The notes under the pieces were generated by a model. That model was not told the origin of the DNA, did not search any database, and saw only the letters and a program-made list of their open reading frames with translations. A stretch of DNA of 5,068 bases from Thermoplasmata archaeon (GTDB taxonomy: Archaea > Thermoplasmatota > Thermoplasmata > Lutacidiplasmatales > UBA184). The stretch spans positions 1-5,068 of the forward strand of contig JASHSA010000137.1 of assembly GCA_030037035.1 (NCBI GenBank). Direction: 5' to 3'. The position numbers and the translations under genes are program-made. Of the stretch, positions 1 through 5,068 are shown one piece after another; positions within the stretch are counted from its first letter, which is position 1; the number at the start of each line of letters is the position of its first letter.

Positions 1-140
1 TTGCCCGCGACCTCTCCGGTCTTCTCGGCGACGTGTACCGTCTCCGCCCCGGCACGCTGGCCGAGGCCGACCTGGCGACCGCACGCTGTGCAGCTCTTCG
101 CGCCCACGGCGAGCTCTGCCCCGCAGCCTTCGCACTTCAT
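1..140 (-). CDS. Zinc-ribbon protein, N-terminal part (runs off the left edge)
   Basis: Reading the minus strand from an ATG at 140 gives 46 complete residues before the window ends, so the stop codon lies outside. The visible protein starts MKCEGCGAELAVGAKSCTAC and has four cysteines, C3, C6, C17 and C20, in a CxxC-10-CxxC arrangement. This is the standard one-zinc treble/ribbon knuckle found at the N-terminus of many small archaeal and bacterial proteins. After the ribbon the sequence turns polar and charged (Lys/Glu/Ala/Gly, with VAEKTGEVAG at the end), suggesting a linker or helical segment. The start is supported by a purine-rich GAGGGAG (complement 144-150) just upstream, a good Shine-Dalgarno match with about 6 bases between GAGG and ATG. 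The gene diverges from the large propeller gene. Such ribbons may bind nucleic acid or protein or be purely structural; the missing C-terminal part decides function, so none is assigned. Identification of the ribbon is firm; the full product is unknown. Confidence 0.8.
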   Translation of the reverse strand, partial: MKCEGCGAELAVGAKSCTACGRQVGLGQRAGAETVHVAEKTGEVAG

Positions 141-143
141 CGT

Positions 144-182
144 CTCCCTCGGTCGGGGAGTACGCTCCCCGGGTAATTCAAG
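144..182 (-). promoter_or_regulatory. Putative promoter and ribosome binding site of the zinc-ribbon gene
   Basis: On the minus strand an AT-rich element CTTGAATTA (complement 174-182) stands out in a GC-rich spacer. Its centre is about 38 bases upstream of the ATG. With the usual archaeal TATA-to-start distance of about 27 bases, transcription would begin near 151, giving a leader of about 11 bases that holds the GAGGGAG ribosome binding site. A hairpin-forming inverted repeat lies between the two elements. This is placement by eye; no BRE element is clear. Confidence 0.35.
154..171. repeat. Inverted repeat, 7-bp arms with 4-base loop
   Basis: CGGGGAG - TACG - CTCCCCG forms a perfect 7-bp stem around a four-base loop. 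It sits between the TATA-like element of the zinc-ribbon gene and its start codon, over the expected transcription start. That position would suit an operator for a dimeric regulator, or a hairpin at the 5' end of the leader. In DNA this GC-rich, a chance repeat of this size is possible, so only the structure is claimed. Confidence 0.45.
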
Positions 183-313
183 ATTGACAGGGGCTCCTCG
201 CCGCCGAGGGGACGCCGTCGCGAGGCCCCCGGCCCGGCTCTCAAGCGTACCGGGGCCGGCGGAACCTGCCGTCGCACCCGGTCCGTGGGGGTGGGTCCCG
301 CTCGCCGCCGACC

Positions 314-345
314 GTTCAAAGCGTTCATGTGCGCGACGTATATCC
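314..345 (+). promoter_or_regulatory. Possible promoter region of the propeller gene
   Basis: Two AT-rich elements interrupt the GC-rich spacer before the start at 355. GTTCAAAG (314-321) is centred about 37 bases upstream of the ATG and would place transcription start near 345, giving a short leader. GTATAT (338-343) looks more like a classical TATA box, but lies only about 15 bases before the ATG. It would start transcription inside the gene, so it is the less likely box for this start. There is no convincing Shine-Dalgarno sequence before 355, which fits a leaderless or very short-leader transcript, common in archaea. The rest of the spacer from 183 to 313 shows nothing recognisable. Confidence 0.3.
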
Positions 346-354
346 CGAGCCACC

Positions 355-2418
355 ATGACCGCTGTCCAGTCACGCGGGCGCAGGCTGACCACCGGGCTCC
401 TGTGGCTCGCCGTGGGCGTGCTGATCGTGTCGACGGCCGGGGCGTCGCTCGCCGGGGCGGGGTCCTCCGCCCCGACGCCGAGGGCTTCGGGCTCCGTGGG
501 TGCGCCGGCGCTCGCGCGGCCTTCGGCCAGCCTCGCGAAAGATCCACCGTCGACGCTCCCGAAGGTCATCGGCTCGGTCGCCGTCGGCTCCGACCCCGTC
601 TCCGGCGCGACCGACCTCGCGAACGGTTGGGTCTACGTCGCGAACTCGATCTCGGACACGGTCAGCGTCCTGAACGGGAGCTCGGTCGTCGCGACCGTCG
701 CCTTCACGGCGAACCGTACCGGGACCCCCGTGTACGTCGCCTACGACGCGGTGAACGGCTACGTCTACGTCGTCGACCGCTACGACTTCGAGAGCGAGAC
801 CGGCGCGGTCAGCGTCCTGAACGGGACGACCGTCGCGGCGACGCTCGCGGTCGGCCCGGCGCCGGACGCCGCGGTCGTCGACCCGACGACGGGCCTCGTC
901 TACGTCACCAACGCCGGCGGCTCGGCGGTCTCGGTGATCGCGGACGAGCACCTCCTCGCGAAGGTCCCGGTCGGGACCTCGCCGTGCGCGGCCGCCTACG
1001 ACGCCGCGAGCGCCGACGTCCTCGTCGCCAACTGCGCCTCCGACAACGTCAGCGCCCTCCACGGGACGTCGCTCGTCGGCACGACCGACGTCGGGACGAC
1101 CCCGGACGCGGTCGTCTACGACCCCGCCGACAGCTACGCCTACGTCGCGAACAACGGCTCGGACGACGTGAGCGTCCTCTCCGACCTTTCGGTCGTCGGC
1201 ACGGTCCCGGTCGGGGCCGACCCGACGTTCGTCGCCTACGACCCCTCCCTCGAGGCGGTCGAGGTCGCCAACACGAACTCGAGCAGCGTCACGTTCCTGA
1301 GCGGCCTGGCCGCCACGGCGACGACCGAGGTCGCGGCCGGACCGGTGTGGCTCGGGGTCGACCCGACGGGGACGTTCAGCTACGCCGCCGGCGCCTCGGC
1401 GAACGAGGTGACGGCCCTGCGGGGGAGCTCGGCGGTCGAGAACCTCTCGGTCGGCTCGTACCCGACGTCCGGGGTCGTCGACCCGGTCGACGAGCTCGTC
1501 TACGTCATCAACGCCGGCTCGAGCAACGTCAGCCTGCTGACGACCGCCTTCGCGGTGACGTTCAACGAGACCGGCCTCGCGCCGGGGACCGCCTGGTCGG
1601 TCGGGCTCGGCACGATGACGAACGGCTCGACGTCGTCCTCGATCGGCTTCTTCGCGCCGCCGGGGAGCTACCCCTACGCGGTGAGCACGCCCAGCGGCTA
1701 CATGCTCGTCGGGTCGAGCCCGCCGTCGCCGCTGACGGTGAGCAACCGCAGCGTCCTCGTCACGGTCACGTTCGCGCCGGTCGTCAGCACCACGACCTAC
1801 GCGCTGACGTTCGTGGAGACCGGGCTCGTCCCGACCTGCTCCGCGCACGGCAACCCGGGTCGCGCCCCCGCGGTCGACGGCGGCTTCGGGGGCTACGGCG
1901 GCCAGGGCGGTCGCGGAGGCGGGGGCGGCAGCTGCTGCATGGGGCGGTCGTCGTCGCTGCCGTCCTGGAGCGTCACGGTGAACGGCGTGACGAGGTCGAC
2001 GAACAACACCTCGGTGACGTTCGTCGAGCCGAACGGGCTCTACAACTACACGATCGACGCGCCGTCCGGCTACCGCGTAAGCTCGTCCACGCCCGCCTCG
2101 CCGGTGACGATCGCGGGGGCGAACGTGACGGTGAGCGTGACGTTCAGCCGCTGCGGAGAGGCGCGGGAGCTCTCGATCACGTTCCAGGAGCAGGGGCTCC
2201 CCTCGGGGACGACCTGGTGCGTGACGCTCAACGCCACCGAATGCAGTTCGGGCGGCGAGATCGAGTTCCCGGACCTCGCCCCCGGGACGTACGCGTTCAA
2301 CGTCACGGCGGTCAGCGGCTACTCGGCGCAGCCGTCCAGCGGCACGGTCGAGCTCTCGGAACGGAGCGTGACGGTCACGATCCGGTTCTCGTCGTCGTCG
2401 CATCACTGCATGGTCTGA
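355..2418 (+). CDS. Exported YVTN beta-propeller / repeated beta-sandwich surface protein
   Basis: This 687-residue protein starts with an n-region (MTAVQSRGRR) and a hydrophobic stretch (about 14-34) that act as a signal peptide or N-terminal anchor. A Pro/Ser/Ala linker follows to about 68. Residues 71-396 hold eight repeats of about 40 residues, each with a 'VxVGxxP...YD' and a 'vYVaN...VSVL' segment, as in the YVTN beta-propeller family of archaeal surface proteins. Three beta-sandwich repeats follow at about 398-476, 481-598 and 605-679, each opening with a version of 'tFxExGLxPGTxW'. The second is split by a Gly-rich insert (494-535) with C495, C527 and C528. About 15 NxS/T sequons suggest N-glycosylation outside the cell. 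There is no C-terminal membrane helix; the chain ends SSHHCMV. The ATG at 355 is chosen because the open frame upstream (118 codons) is not protein-like, overlaps the divergent spacer and would bury the signal sequence. A role in the cell envelope, adhesion or ligand binding is likely, but no enzymatic motif is visible. The esterase gene follows 30 bases later. Confidence 0.85.
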   Translation: MTAVQSRGRRLTTGLLWLAVGVLIVSTAGASLAGAGSSAPTPRASGSVGAPALARPSASLAKDPPSTLPKVIGSVAVGSDPVSGATDLANGWVYVANSISDTVSVLNGSSVVATVAFTANRTGTPVYVAYDAVNGYVYVVDRYDFESETGAVSVLNGTTVAATLAVGPAPDAAVVDPTTGLVYVTNAGGSAVSVIADEHLLAKVPVGTSPCAAAYDAASADVLVANCASDNVSALHGTSLVGTTDVGTTPDAVVYDPADSYAYVANNGSDDVSVLSDLSVVGTVPVGADPTFVAYDPSLEAVEVANTNSSSVTFLSGLAATATTEVAAGPVWLGVDPTGTFSYAAGASANEVTALRGSSAVENLSVGSYPTSGVVDPVDELVYVINAGSSNVSLLTTAFAVTFNETGLAPGTAWSVGLGTMTNGSTSSSIGFFAPPGSYPYAVSTPSGYMLVGSSPPSPLTVSNRSVLVTVTFAPVVSTTTYALTFVETGLVPTCSAHGNPGRAPAVDGGFGGYGGQGGRGGGGGSCCMGRSSSLPSWSVTVNGVTRSTNNTSVTFVEPNGLYNYTIDAPSGYRVSSSTPASPVTIAGANVTVSVTFSRCGEARELSITFQEQGLPSGTTWCVTLNATECSSGGEIEFPDLAPGTYAFNVTAVSGYSAQPSSGTVELSERSVTVTIRFSSSSHHCMV

Positions 2419-2448
2419 GGGGCCGCGCACCTCCCGGGAATCCCGCGC

Positions 2449-3669
2449 GTGGGCGACTCTGAGCGCCGCACCCCTGACGCCCCGACCGGGCGGGCCGGGG
2501 ACGCCGCGGCGCCGTCCGCCGAGACCGTCGCGCCGTCGGGCCGGGCGACCGACGCGATCCACGTCCCGCTCGCCCGCAAGGGCGAGCGGTCGTTCGGTCC
2601 CTCGCTGGACGCCCGCTCGGAGGTCCTCGAGCACGAGAGCTCCGTTCTGAAGGACAATCCCCTCGGCGACCCGAGCCGGCGCGCCGTCGCCGTGCTCAAG
2701 CCCCCCTCCGGCCGGACGGAGGGACGGCCGCTCCTGCTGTTCCTTCCCGGATTCCTCGGGGCCGGGCCGGCCGAGCTCCGTCAGCGGACGCCGTTCCAGG
2801 AGAACCGCTTCCAGCTGTTCGACCGGCTGATGCGCAGCGGTGCCGCTCCCGAGGCGACGGTGATCTCGCCGGACTGCACCACGTCGCTCGGCGGGAACCA
2901 GTACCTCAACTCCGCCGCGATCGGCCGGTACGACGACTATCTCGTGCGCGAGCTCCTGCCTTGGGCGCAGGAGCGGTACGGCACGCGAGGGCTGGCGGCT
3001 CTGGGCCAGTCGAGCGGGGGGTTCGGCGTCCTCCACCTCGCCTTCGAACACCCGGGTCTCTTCGGGGCGGTCGGCACGAGTGCCGGGGACGTCGGCTTCG
3101 AGTACACCTATCTCCCCGAGTTCGGCCGGGCGGCCCGGGAGTACCAGAAGTACGGCGGGCCGGAGCGGTTCCTGGCGGCGCTCTTCGAGGACCCGGACGT
3201 GCTGAAGGGCCCGTTCGCGCCGTCGGGCGCGGCGCTCCTGACCGCGGCGATGGCGGCGAGCTACTCGCCGATCGACGCCGAGCCCGGCGCGTTCGAGCTC
3301 CCGTTCGACTGGCGGACGGCCGAGTTCCGACCCAAGGTCTGGGCCCGGTGGAAGCGGTTCGACCCGGTGGAGCGGGTCGCCACCCCGGAGGGGAGGTCGG
3401 CGCTCGGTCGACTCCGTCGTCTGCACGTCACGGCGTCGAGGGGGGACGAGTGGGCGCTCGACGAGGGGAGCCGGTGGTTCGTCGCGGTCGCGCGTCGCCA
3501 CGGCCTCACGGTCGTCCACGACGAGCTCGAAGGCGGCCACTTTGACCGCAACCCCCGATTCGAGGCGCTGTTCCCCGGCCTGGTCCGGAGCGTCGCGGAC
3601 GACGCCCCCGACGGTCGGTCCGGTGCCGCGCGGGGCGGGCGGAGCGACGGCGCCACGACGGGTCGGTAG
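2449..3669 (+). CDS. Alpha/beta-hydrolase, esterase D-like (putative esterase)
   Basis: This 406-residue protein has the alpha/beta-hydrolase layout of the putative esterase (esterase D / S-formylglutathione hydrolase-like) family, which hydrolyses ester or thioester bonds with a Ser-Asp-His triad. Visible in order: a Pro/Ala/Arg-rich, probably disordered N-terminus (1-60); 'SSVLKDNPLGDPSRRAVAVL' (64-83), the family's first strands; the oxyanion-loop strand LLLFLPGFLGAG (95-106); the nucleophile elbow GQSSGG (186-191) with S188; a probable cap segment (about 215-325); the acid residue, D333 in ASRGDEW or D338; and the histidine H364 in EGGHFD. A polar tail follows 381. The start is GTG at 2449; no other ATG, GTG or TTG lies in frame before the conserved strands, and there is no clear ribosome binding site. 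It lies 30 bases after the propeller gene in the same frame, so co-transcription or translational coupling is likely. No signal peptide is visible, so it is probably cytoplasmic. Substrate unknown; a carbohydrate ester or an acyl group on a sugar is conceivable but unproven. Confidence 0.8.
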   Translation: MGDSERRTPDAPTGRAGDAAAPSAETVAPSGRATDAIHVPLARKGERSFGPSLDARSEVLEHESSVLKDNPLGDPSRRAVAVLKPPSGRTEGRPLLLFLPGFLGAGPAELRQRTPFQENRFQLFDRLMRSGAAPEATVISPDCTTSLGGNQYLNSAAIGRYDDYLVRELLPWAQERYGTRGLAALGQSSGGFGVLHLAFEHPGLFGAVGTSAGDVGFEYTYLPEFGRAAREYQKYGGPERFLAALFEDPDVLKGPFAPSGAALLTAAMAASYSPIDAEPGAFELPFDWRTAEFRPKVWARWKRFDPVERVATPEGRSALGRLRRLHVTASRGDEWALDEGSRWFVAVARRHGLTVVHDELEGGHFDRNPRFEALFPGLVRSVADDAPDGRSGAARGGRSDGATTGR

Positions 3670-3733
3670 AGGCTCGCGGCCCCGGCCGACGTCCCCCTCG
3701 GGAACCGTGGGCCGAGCGGCGAAAGCCCCGGTC

Positions 3734-4603
3734 CTACTGGATCGCGAAGCTGTCGAGCTGGCCGTGGATGCCAGCGACCGGGGCCTGCGGGGCGATCTTC
3801 GTGCCGGCTGGCGGCGGGTTGGAGAGCTCGAACGTGAGCGCCGAGTAGCCCGCCGGGAGCGAAGGCTCGCCCCCTAGACCGATGAGCGGACCGCCCGGGC
3901 CGGTCGTCCAGCAGCCGGCGTCCCCGGTGAAGTGCGAGCCGAAGAAGACCGAACCGTTCAACCGGCTCGGGTTGGGGATGGTGGGGATCGGGGCGAAGAC
4001 CGACGGGAGCCCGAGGCTCGTCCCCCGCATCACCACGCACTCCCCCTGGTCGAGCGGCAGCTTCGAGAACGTCCAGGTCGTGATGATCGATTGGCCGGTG
4101 GTCCCGTCGAAGAGATTGTAGTTGCACTGGGTCCCGAAACAGGTGACGTTCACCCCGAAGACGTCGCCGGGGGAGAACGTCCCGGGGGTGAGCACCGCGG
4201 CGACCGAATGGCCGGTCTGGGACTCATCGTACCACGTGAAGAGGTCCGCGACCCCGTAGATGCAGACCAGCAGCGTGCCGGCACCGTCGATCCGGCCGCC
4301 CGCGGGAAACGCGTTCAGCCCGGCGCCGATCGCCTCGGACCAGATCCCGGCCGCCGGACAGTCCGACGCCGGCTGGATCCAGGTTCCGGCGACGTACGAG
4401 ATCGTGCCGGCGCGCCCGTGCAGGCCGTAGCCGACCCACTTCCCGACGACGGTCGGGTCCTTCGCATGGTGAACCTGAGGGCTGATCGCGGCAGGCGACG
4501 AGGCGAGCGCGCCCGAGCTCGCGCCCGGAGCGACCATCGAGACGAAAAGCGCCAAGGCGGCCGTCCCGGCGAAGACCCAGGTCCACCTTCGTGTCGCGCG
4601 CAT
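3734..4603 (-). CDS. Secreted G1 (eqolisin)-like protein, probably catalytically inactive
   Basis: The 289-residue product begins MRATRRWTWV with a hydrophobic core (about 8-23) and small residues to about 35, a clear signal peptide. The mature part resembles the beta-sandwich of family G1 glutamic peptidases: W56-V-G-Y59; GTWIQP (73-78); W88 near the usual 'WvGiDG' strand; the strand TLLVCIYG (110-117); FTWYDE (122-127), like 'yaWyE'; SPGD (144-147); and GECVVMRGT (187-195), like 'aEwIvErP'. In active members a Gln sits in the 'LxQxG' strand and a Glu at the position taken here by M192; both appear replaced (V113 or C114, and Met). Six cysteines (82, 114, 155, 160, 189, 231) suggest disulfides. 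The ATG at 4603 is chosen over one at 4651 because it has a GAGG at a spacing of 7 bases and puts the signal peptide at the N-terminus. The gene converges on the esterase across 64 bases (3670-3733), where no strong terminator is seen. The family assignment is by pattern only; any other secreted beta-sandwich is the alternative. Confidence 0.65.
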   Translation of the reverse strand: MRATRRWTWVFAGTAALALFVSMVAPGASSGALASSPAAISPQVHHAKDPTVVGKWVGYGLHGRAGTISYVAGTWIQPASDCPAAGIWSEAIGAGLNAFPAGGRIDGAGTLLVCIYGVADLFTWYDESQTGHSVAAVLTPGTFSPGDVFGVNVTCFGTQCNYNLFDGTTGQSIITTWTFSKLPLDQGECVVMRGTSLGLPSVFAPIPTIPNPSRLNGSVFFGSHFTGDAGCWTTGPGGPLIGLGGEPSLPAGYSALTFELSNPPPAGTKIAPQAPVAGIHGQLDSFAIQ

Positions 4604-4610
4604 CGAATGG

Positions 4611-4658
4611 CCTCGGGAGGGAATCGACTCCCACCCCTTATGCGTTTGCATTTTTGAA
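4611..4658 (-). promoter_or_regulatory. Putative promoter and ribosome binding site of the G1-like gene
   Basis: On the minus strand TTCAAAAATG (complement 4649-4658) is an AT-rich element in GC-rich surroundings, centred about 50 bases before the ATG at 4603. An archaeal TATA box there would start transcription near 4626, leaving a leader of about 23 bases. That leader contains GAGG (complement 4611-4614) followed by seven bases and the ATG. The upstream in-frame ATG at 4651 falls inside this element, which argues against its use as the start. Confidence 0.4.
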
Positions 4659-4667
4659 CCCGAGGGC

Positions 4668-4687
4668 CTGATTATCCCTGATTATCG
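4668..4687. repeat. Tandem 10-bp direct repeat upstream of the G1-like gene
   Basis: CTGATTATCC is followed immediately by CTGATTATCG, two head-to-tail copies differing only in the last base. Read on the coding strand of the G1-like gene this is GATAATCAG twice, 10 bp apart, or about one helical turn. It lies just upstream of the TATA-like element. The spacing and position suit binding of a regulator to one face of the DNA, or an alternative AT-rich core promoter. Function is inferred from position alone. Confidence 0.5.
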
Positions 4688-4764
4688 AGCGCGCGCCAGC
4701 TTCTCGCGACGCGAGCCGACCGGTCGAACGGGCGGCGGCCGCCAGGCGGATGTCGCTCGGCCGA

Positions 4765-4780
4765 GGCCCCCCGCGGGGCC
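4765..4780. repeat. GC-rich inverted repeat in the spacer
   Basis: GGCCCC - CCGC - GGGGCC forms a 6-bp stem with a four-base loop, directly next to a 10-bp palindrome CTCGGCCGAG (4756-4765). Both lie downstream of the pentapeptide-repeat gene and upstream of the G1-like promoter. They may add structure to the 3' end of the former transcript, but short GC palindromes are expected by chance at this base composition. The remaining spacer from about 4690 to 4845 shows nothing else I can name. Confidence 0.3.
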
Positions 4781-4845
4781 GCTATACCTCGGGAGGCCGG
4801 CGTCGCGGTAGGAGGATCCGTCGCGGGGGCGTCGGGCCGCCAGAC

Positions 4846-4866
4846 CCCGGGGCGCTCGGCCCCGGG
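4846..4866 (-). terminator. Strong hairpin just after the pentapeptide-repeat gene
   Basis: CCCGGGGC and GCCCCGGG form a perfect 8-bp stem around a five-base loop, beginning 7 bases after the stop codon of the minus-strand pentapeptide-repeat gene. The position fits a transcript-end or mRNA-stabilising hairpin. No run of T follows on the minus strand, so it is not a classical intrinsic terminator; archaeal termination usually depends on T-runs. It is therefore called as a 3'-end structure with modest confidence. Confidence 0.4.
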
Positions 4867-4873
4867 AAACTCC

Positions 4874-5068
4874 CTAGAGGATCGTCCCCGTGAGGTTGGC
4901 GCCCCACAGGTTCGCGCCGTGCAGGTTCGCCCCGGTGAGGTTCGCTCCCGCCAGGTCGGAGAACGCGAGGTTGGCGTACTGGAAGTCGGTGTTCACCAGG
5001 TCGGCCCCCGCGAAGTCGGCGCCCTGCGCGTTCACGTACCGGAACTCCGAAGCGGCGAAGTTGCTCGC
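4874..5068 (-). CDS. Pentapeptide-repeat protein, C-terminal part (runs off the right edge)
   Basis: The minus strand from 5068 to a TAG at 4874-4876 encodes the last 64 residues of a protein whose start lies beyond the window. From the second visible residue the chain is twelve consecutive five-residue repeats of the A(D/N)(L/F)xx type, for example SDLAG, ANLTG, ANLHG, ANLWG and ANLTG, then a short TIL end. The central residue is always Leu or Phe apart from one Ala (VNAQG). Such repeats form a right-handed four-sided beta-helix; twelve repeats make three coils. The most regular repeats lie at the C-terminus, and the protein ends directly on the helix without a capping domain or membrane segment. 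Known family members include DNA-gyrase-binding mimics such as Qnr/MfpA, but most have no known role and nothing here points to one. The phase between Leu/Phe and small residues makes the frame and strand unambiguous. Confidence 0.9.
   Translation of the reverse strand, partial: ASNFAASEFRYVNAQGADFAGADLVNTDFQYANLAFSDLAGANLTGANLHGANLWGANLTGTIL

Noticed and set aside
1..354. The 118-codon in-frame extension upstream of the propeller protein start
   Set aside because: It is not protein-like, overlaps the divergent zinc-ribbon gene and the promoter spacer, and would bury the signal peptide in the interior.
285..2462. A 725-codon plus-strand open frame overlapping the propeller gene
   Set aside because: The translation is extremely Arg/Gly-rich with no recognisable motif and is an out-of-frame shadow of the propeller gene.
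370..3540. A 1056-codon open frame on the minus strand antisense to both plus-strand genes
   Set aside because: Its product is an Arg/Asp/Gly/Val-rich, domain-free sequence typical of an antisense shadow in high-GC DNA. The plus-strand frames have clear signal peptide, propeller, sandwich and hydrolase motifs.
4604..4651. Alternative ATG at 4651 for the G1-like gene
   Set aside because: It adds 16 polar residues before the signal peptide, lies within the TATA-like element and has no ribosome binding site, whereas the ATG at 4603 has GAGG at good spacing.
3932..4657. A 241-codon plus-strand open frame opposite the G1-like gene
   Set aside because: Its product is Arg/Asp/Gly/Pro-rich without motifs, a shadow of the minus-strand gene that has a signal peptide and beta-sandwich motifs.
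4811..4818. GGAGGATC, a good plus-strand Shine-Dalgarno match in the right spacer
   Set aside because: No start codon follows at a usable distance and no plus-strand reading frame there looks like protein.
4881..4960. Near-periodic 'AGGTTCGC' DNA repeats at the right end, which could suggest a CRISPR-like or satellite array
   Set aside because: The 15-base periodicity is fully explained by the minus-strand pentapeptide repeat coding sequence (five codons per unit).

Overview
The window is very GC-rich (roughly 70% by eye) and reads best as archaeal, most likely from a high-GC Thermoplasmata lineage. The main reason is the repeated 'ETGLxPGTxWSV' type of beta-sandwich in the large exported protein, a style I associate with Thermoplasmata surface proteins. 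It here sits behind a YVTN beta-propeller. AT-rich TATA-like elements in otherwise GC-rich spacers agree with this. The lineage is an inference; a high-GC bacterium is not formally excluded.

Layout, left to right. (1) The start of a zinc-ribbon protein gene lies on the minus strand and runs off the left edge (1-140). (2) A divergent spacer (141-354) carries a short hairpin and TATA-like elements. (3) A large plus-strand gene (355-2418) encodes a 687-residue exported protein with an eight-repeat YVTN propeller followed by three beta-sandwich repeats. The second of these is interrupted by a glycine-rich, cysteine-bracketed insert. (4) Thirty bases later, in the same frame, comes a plus-strand alpha/beta-hydrolase of the esterase D type (2449-3669), probably co-transcribed. 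(5) Convergent to it, a minus-strand gene (3734-4603) encodes a secreted protein resembling family G1 (eqolisin-like) glutamic peptidases, but with both catalytic residues apparently replaced. (6) A spacer (4604-4873) holds its promoter region, a tandem 10-bp repeat and GC-rich hairpins. (7) The C-terminal end of a pentapeptide-repeat protein gene lies on the minus strand (4874-5068) and continues past the right edge.

Two of the three complete genes encode exported proteins. The propeller protein and the G1-like protein look like cell-surface or secreted products, while the esterase has no signal peptide and is probably cytoplasmic. No pathway links all the genes. The points most worth following are the apparent loss of both catalytic residues in the G1-like protein, the Gly/Cys insert with an HHCM C-terminus in the propeller protein, and two edge genes (zinc ribbon, pentapeptide repeat) that a simple long-ORF scan would miss. 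I see no tRNA, rRNA, CRISPR array, transposase or other mobile element.
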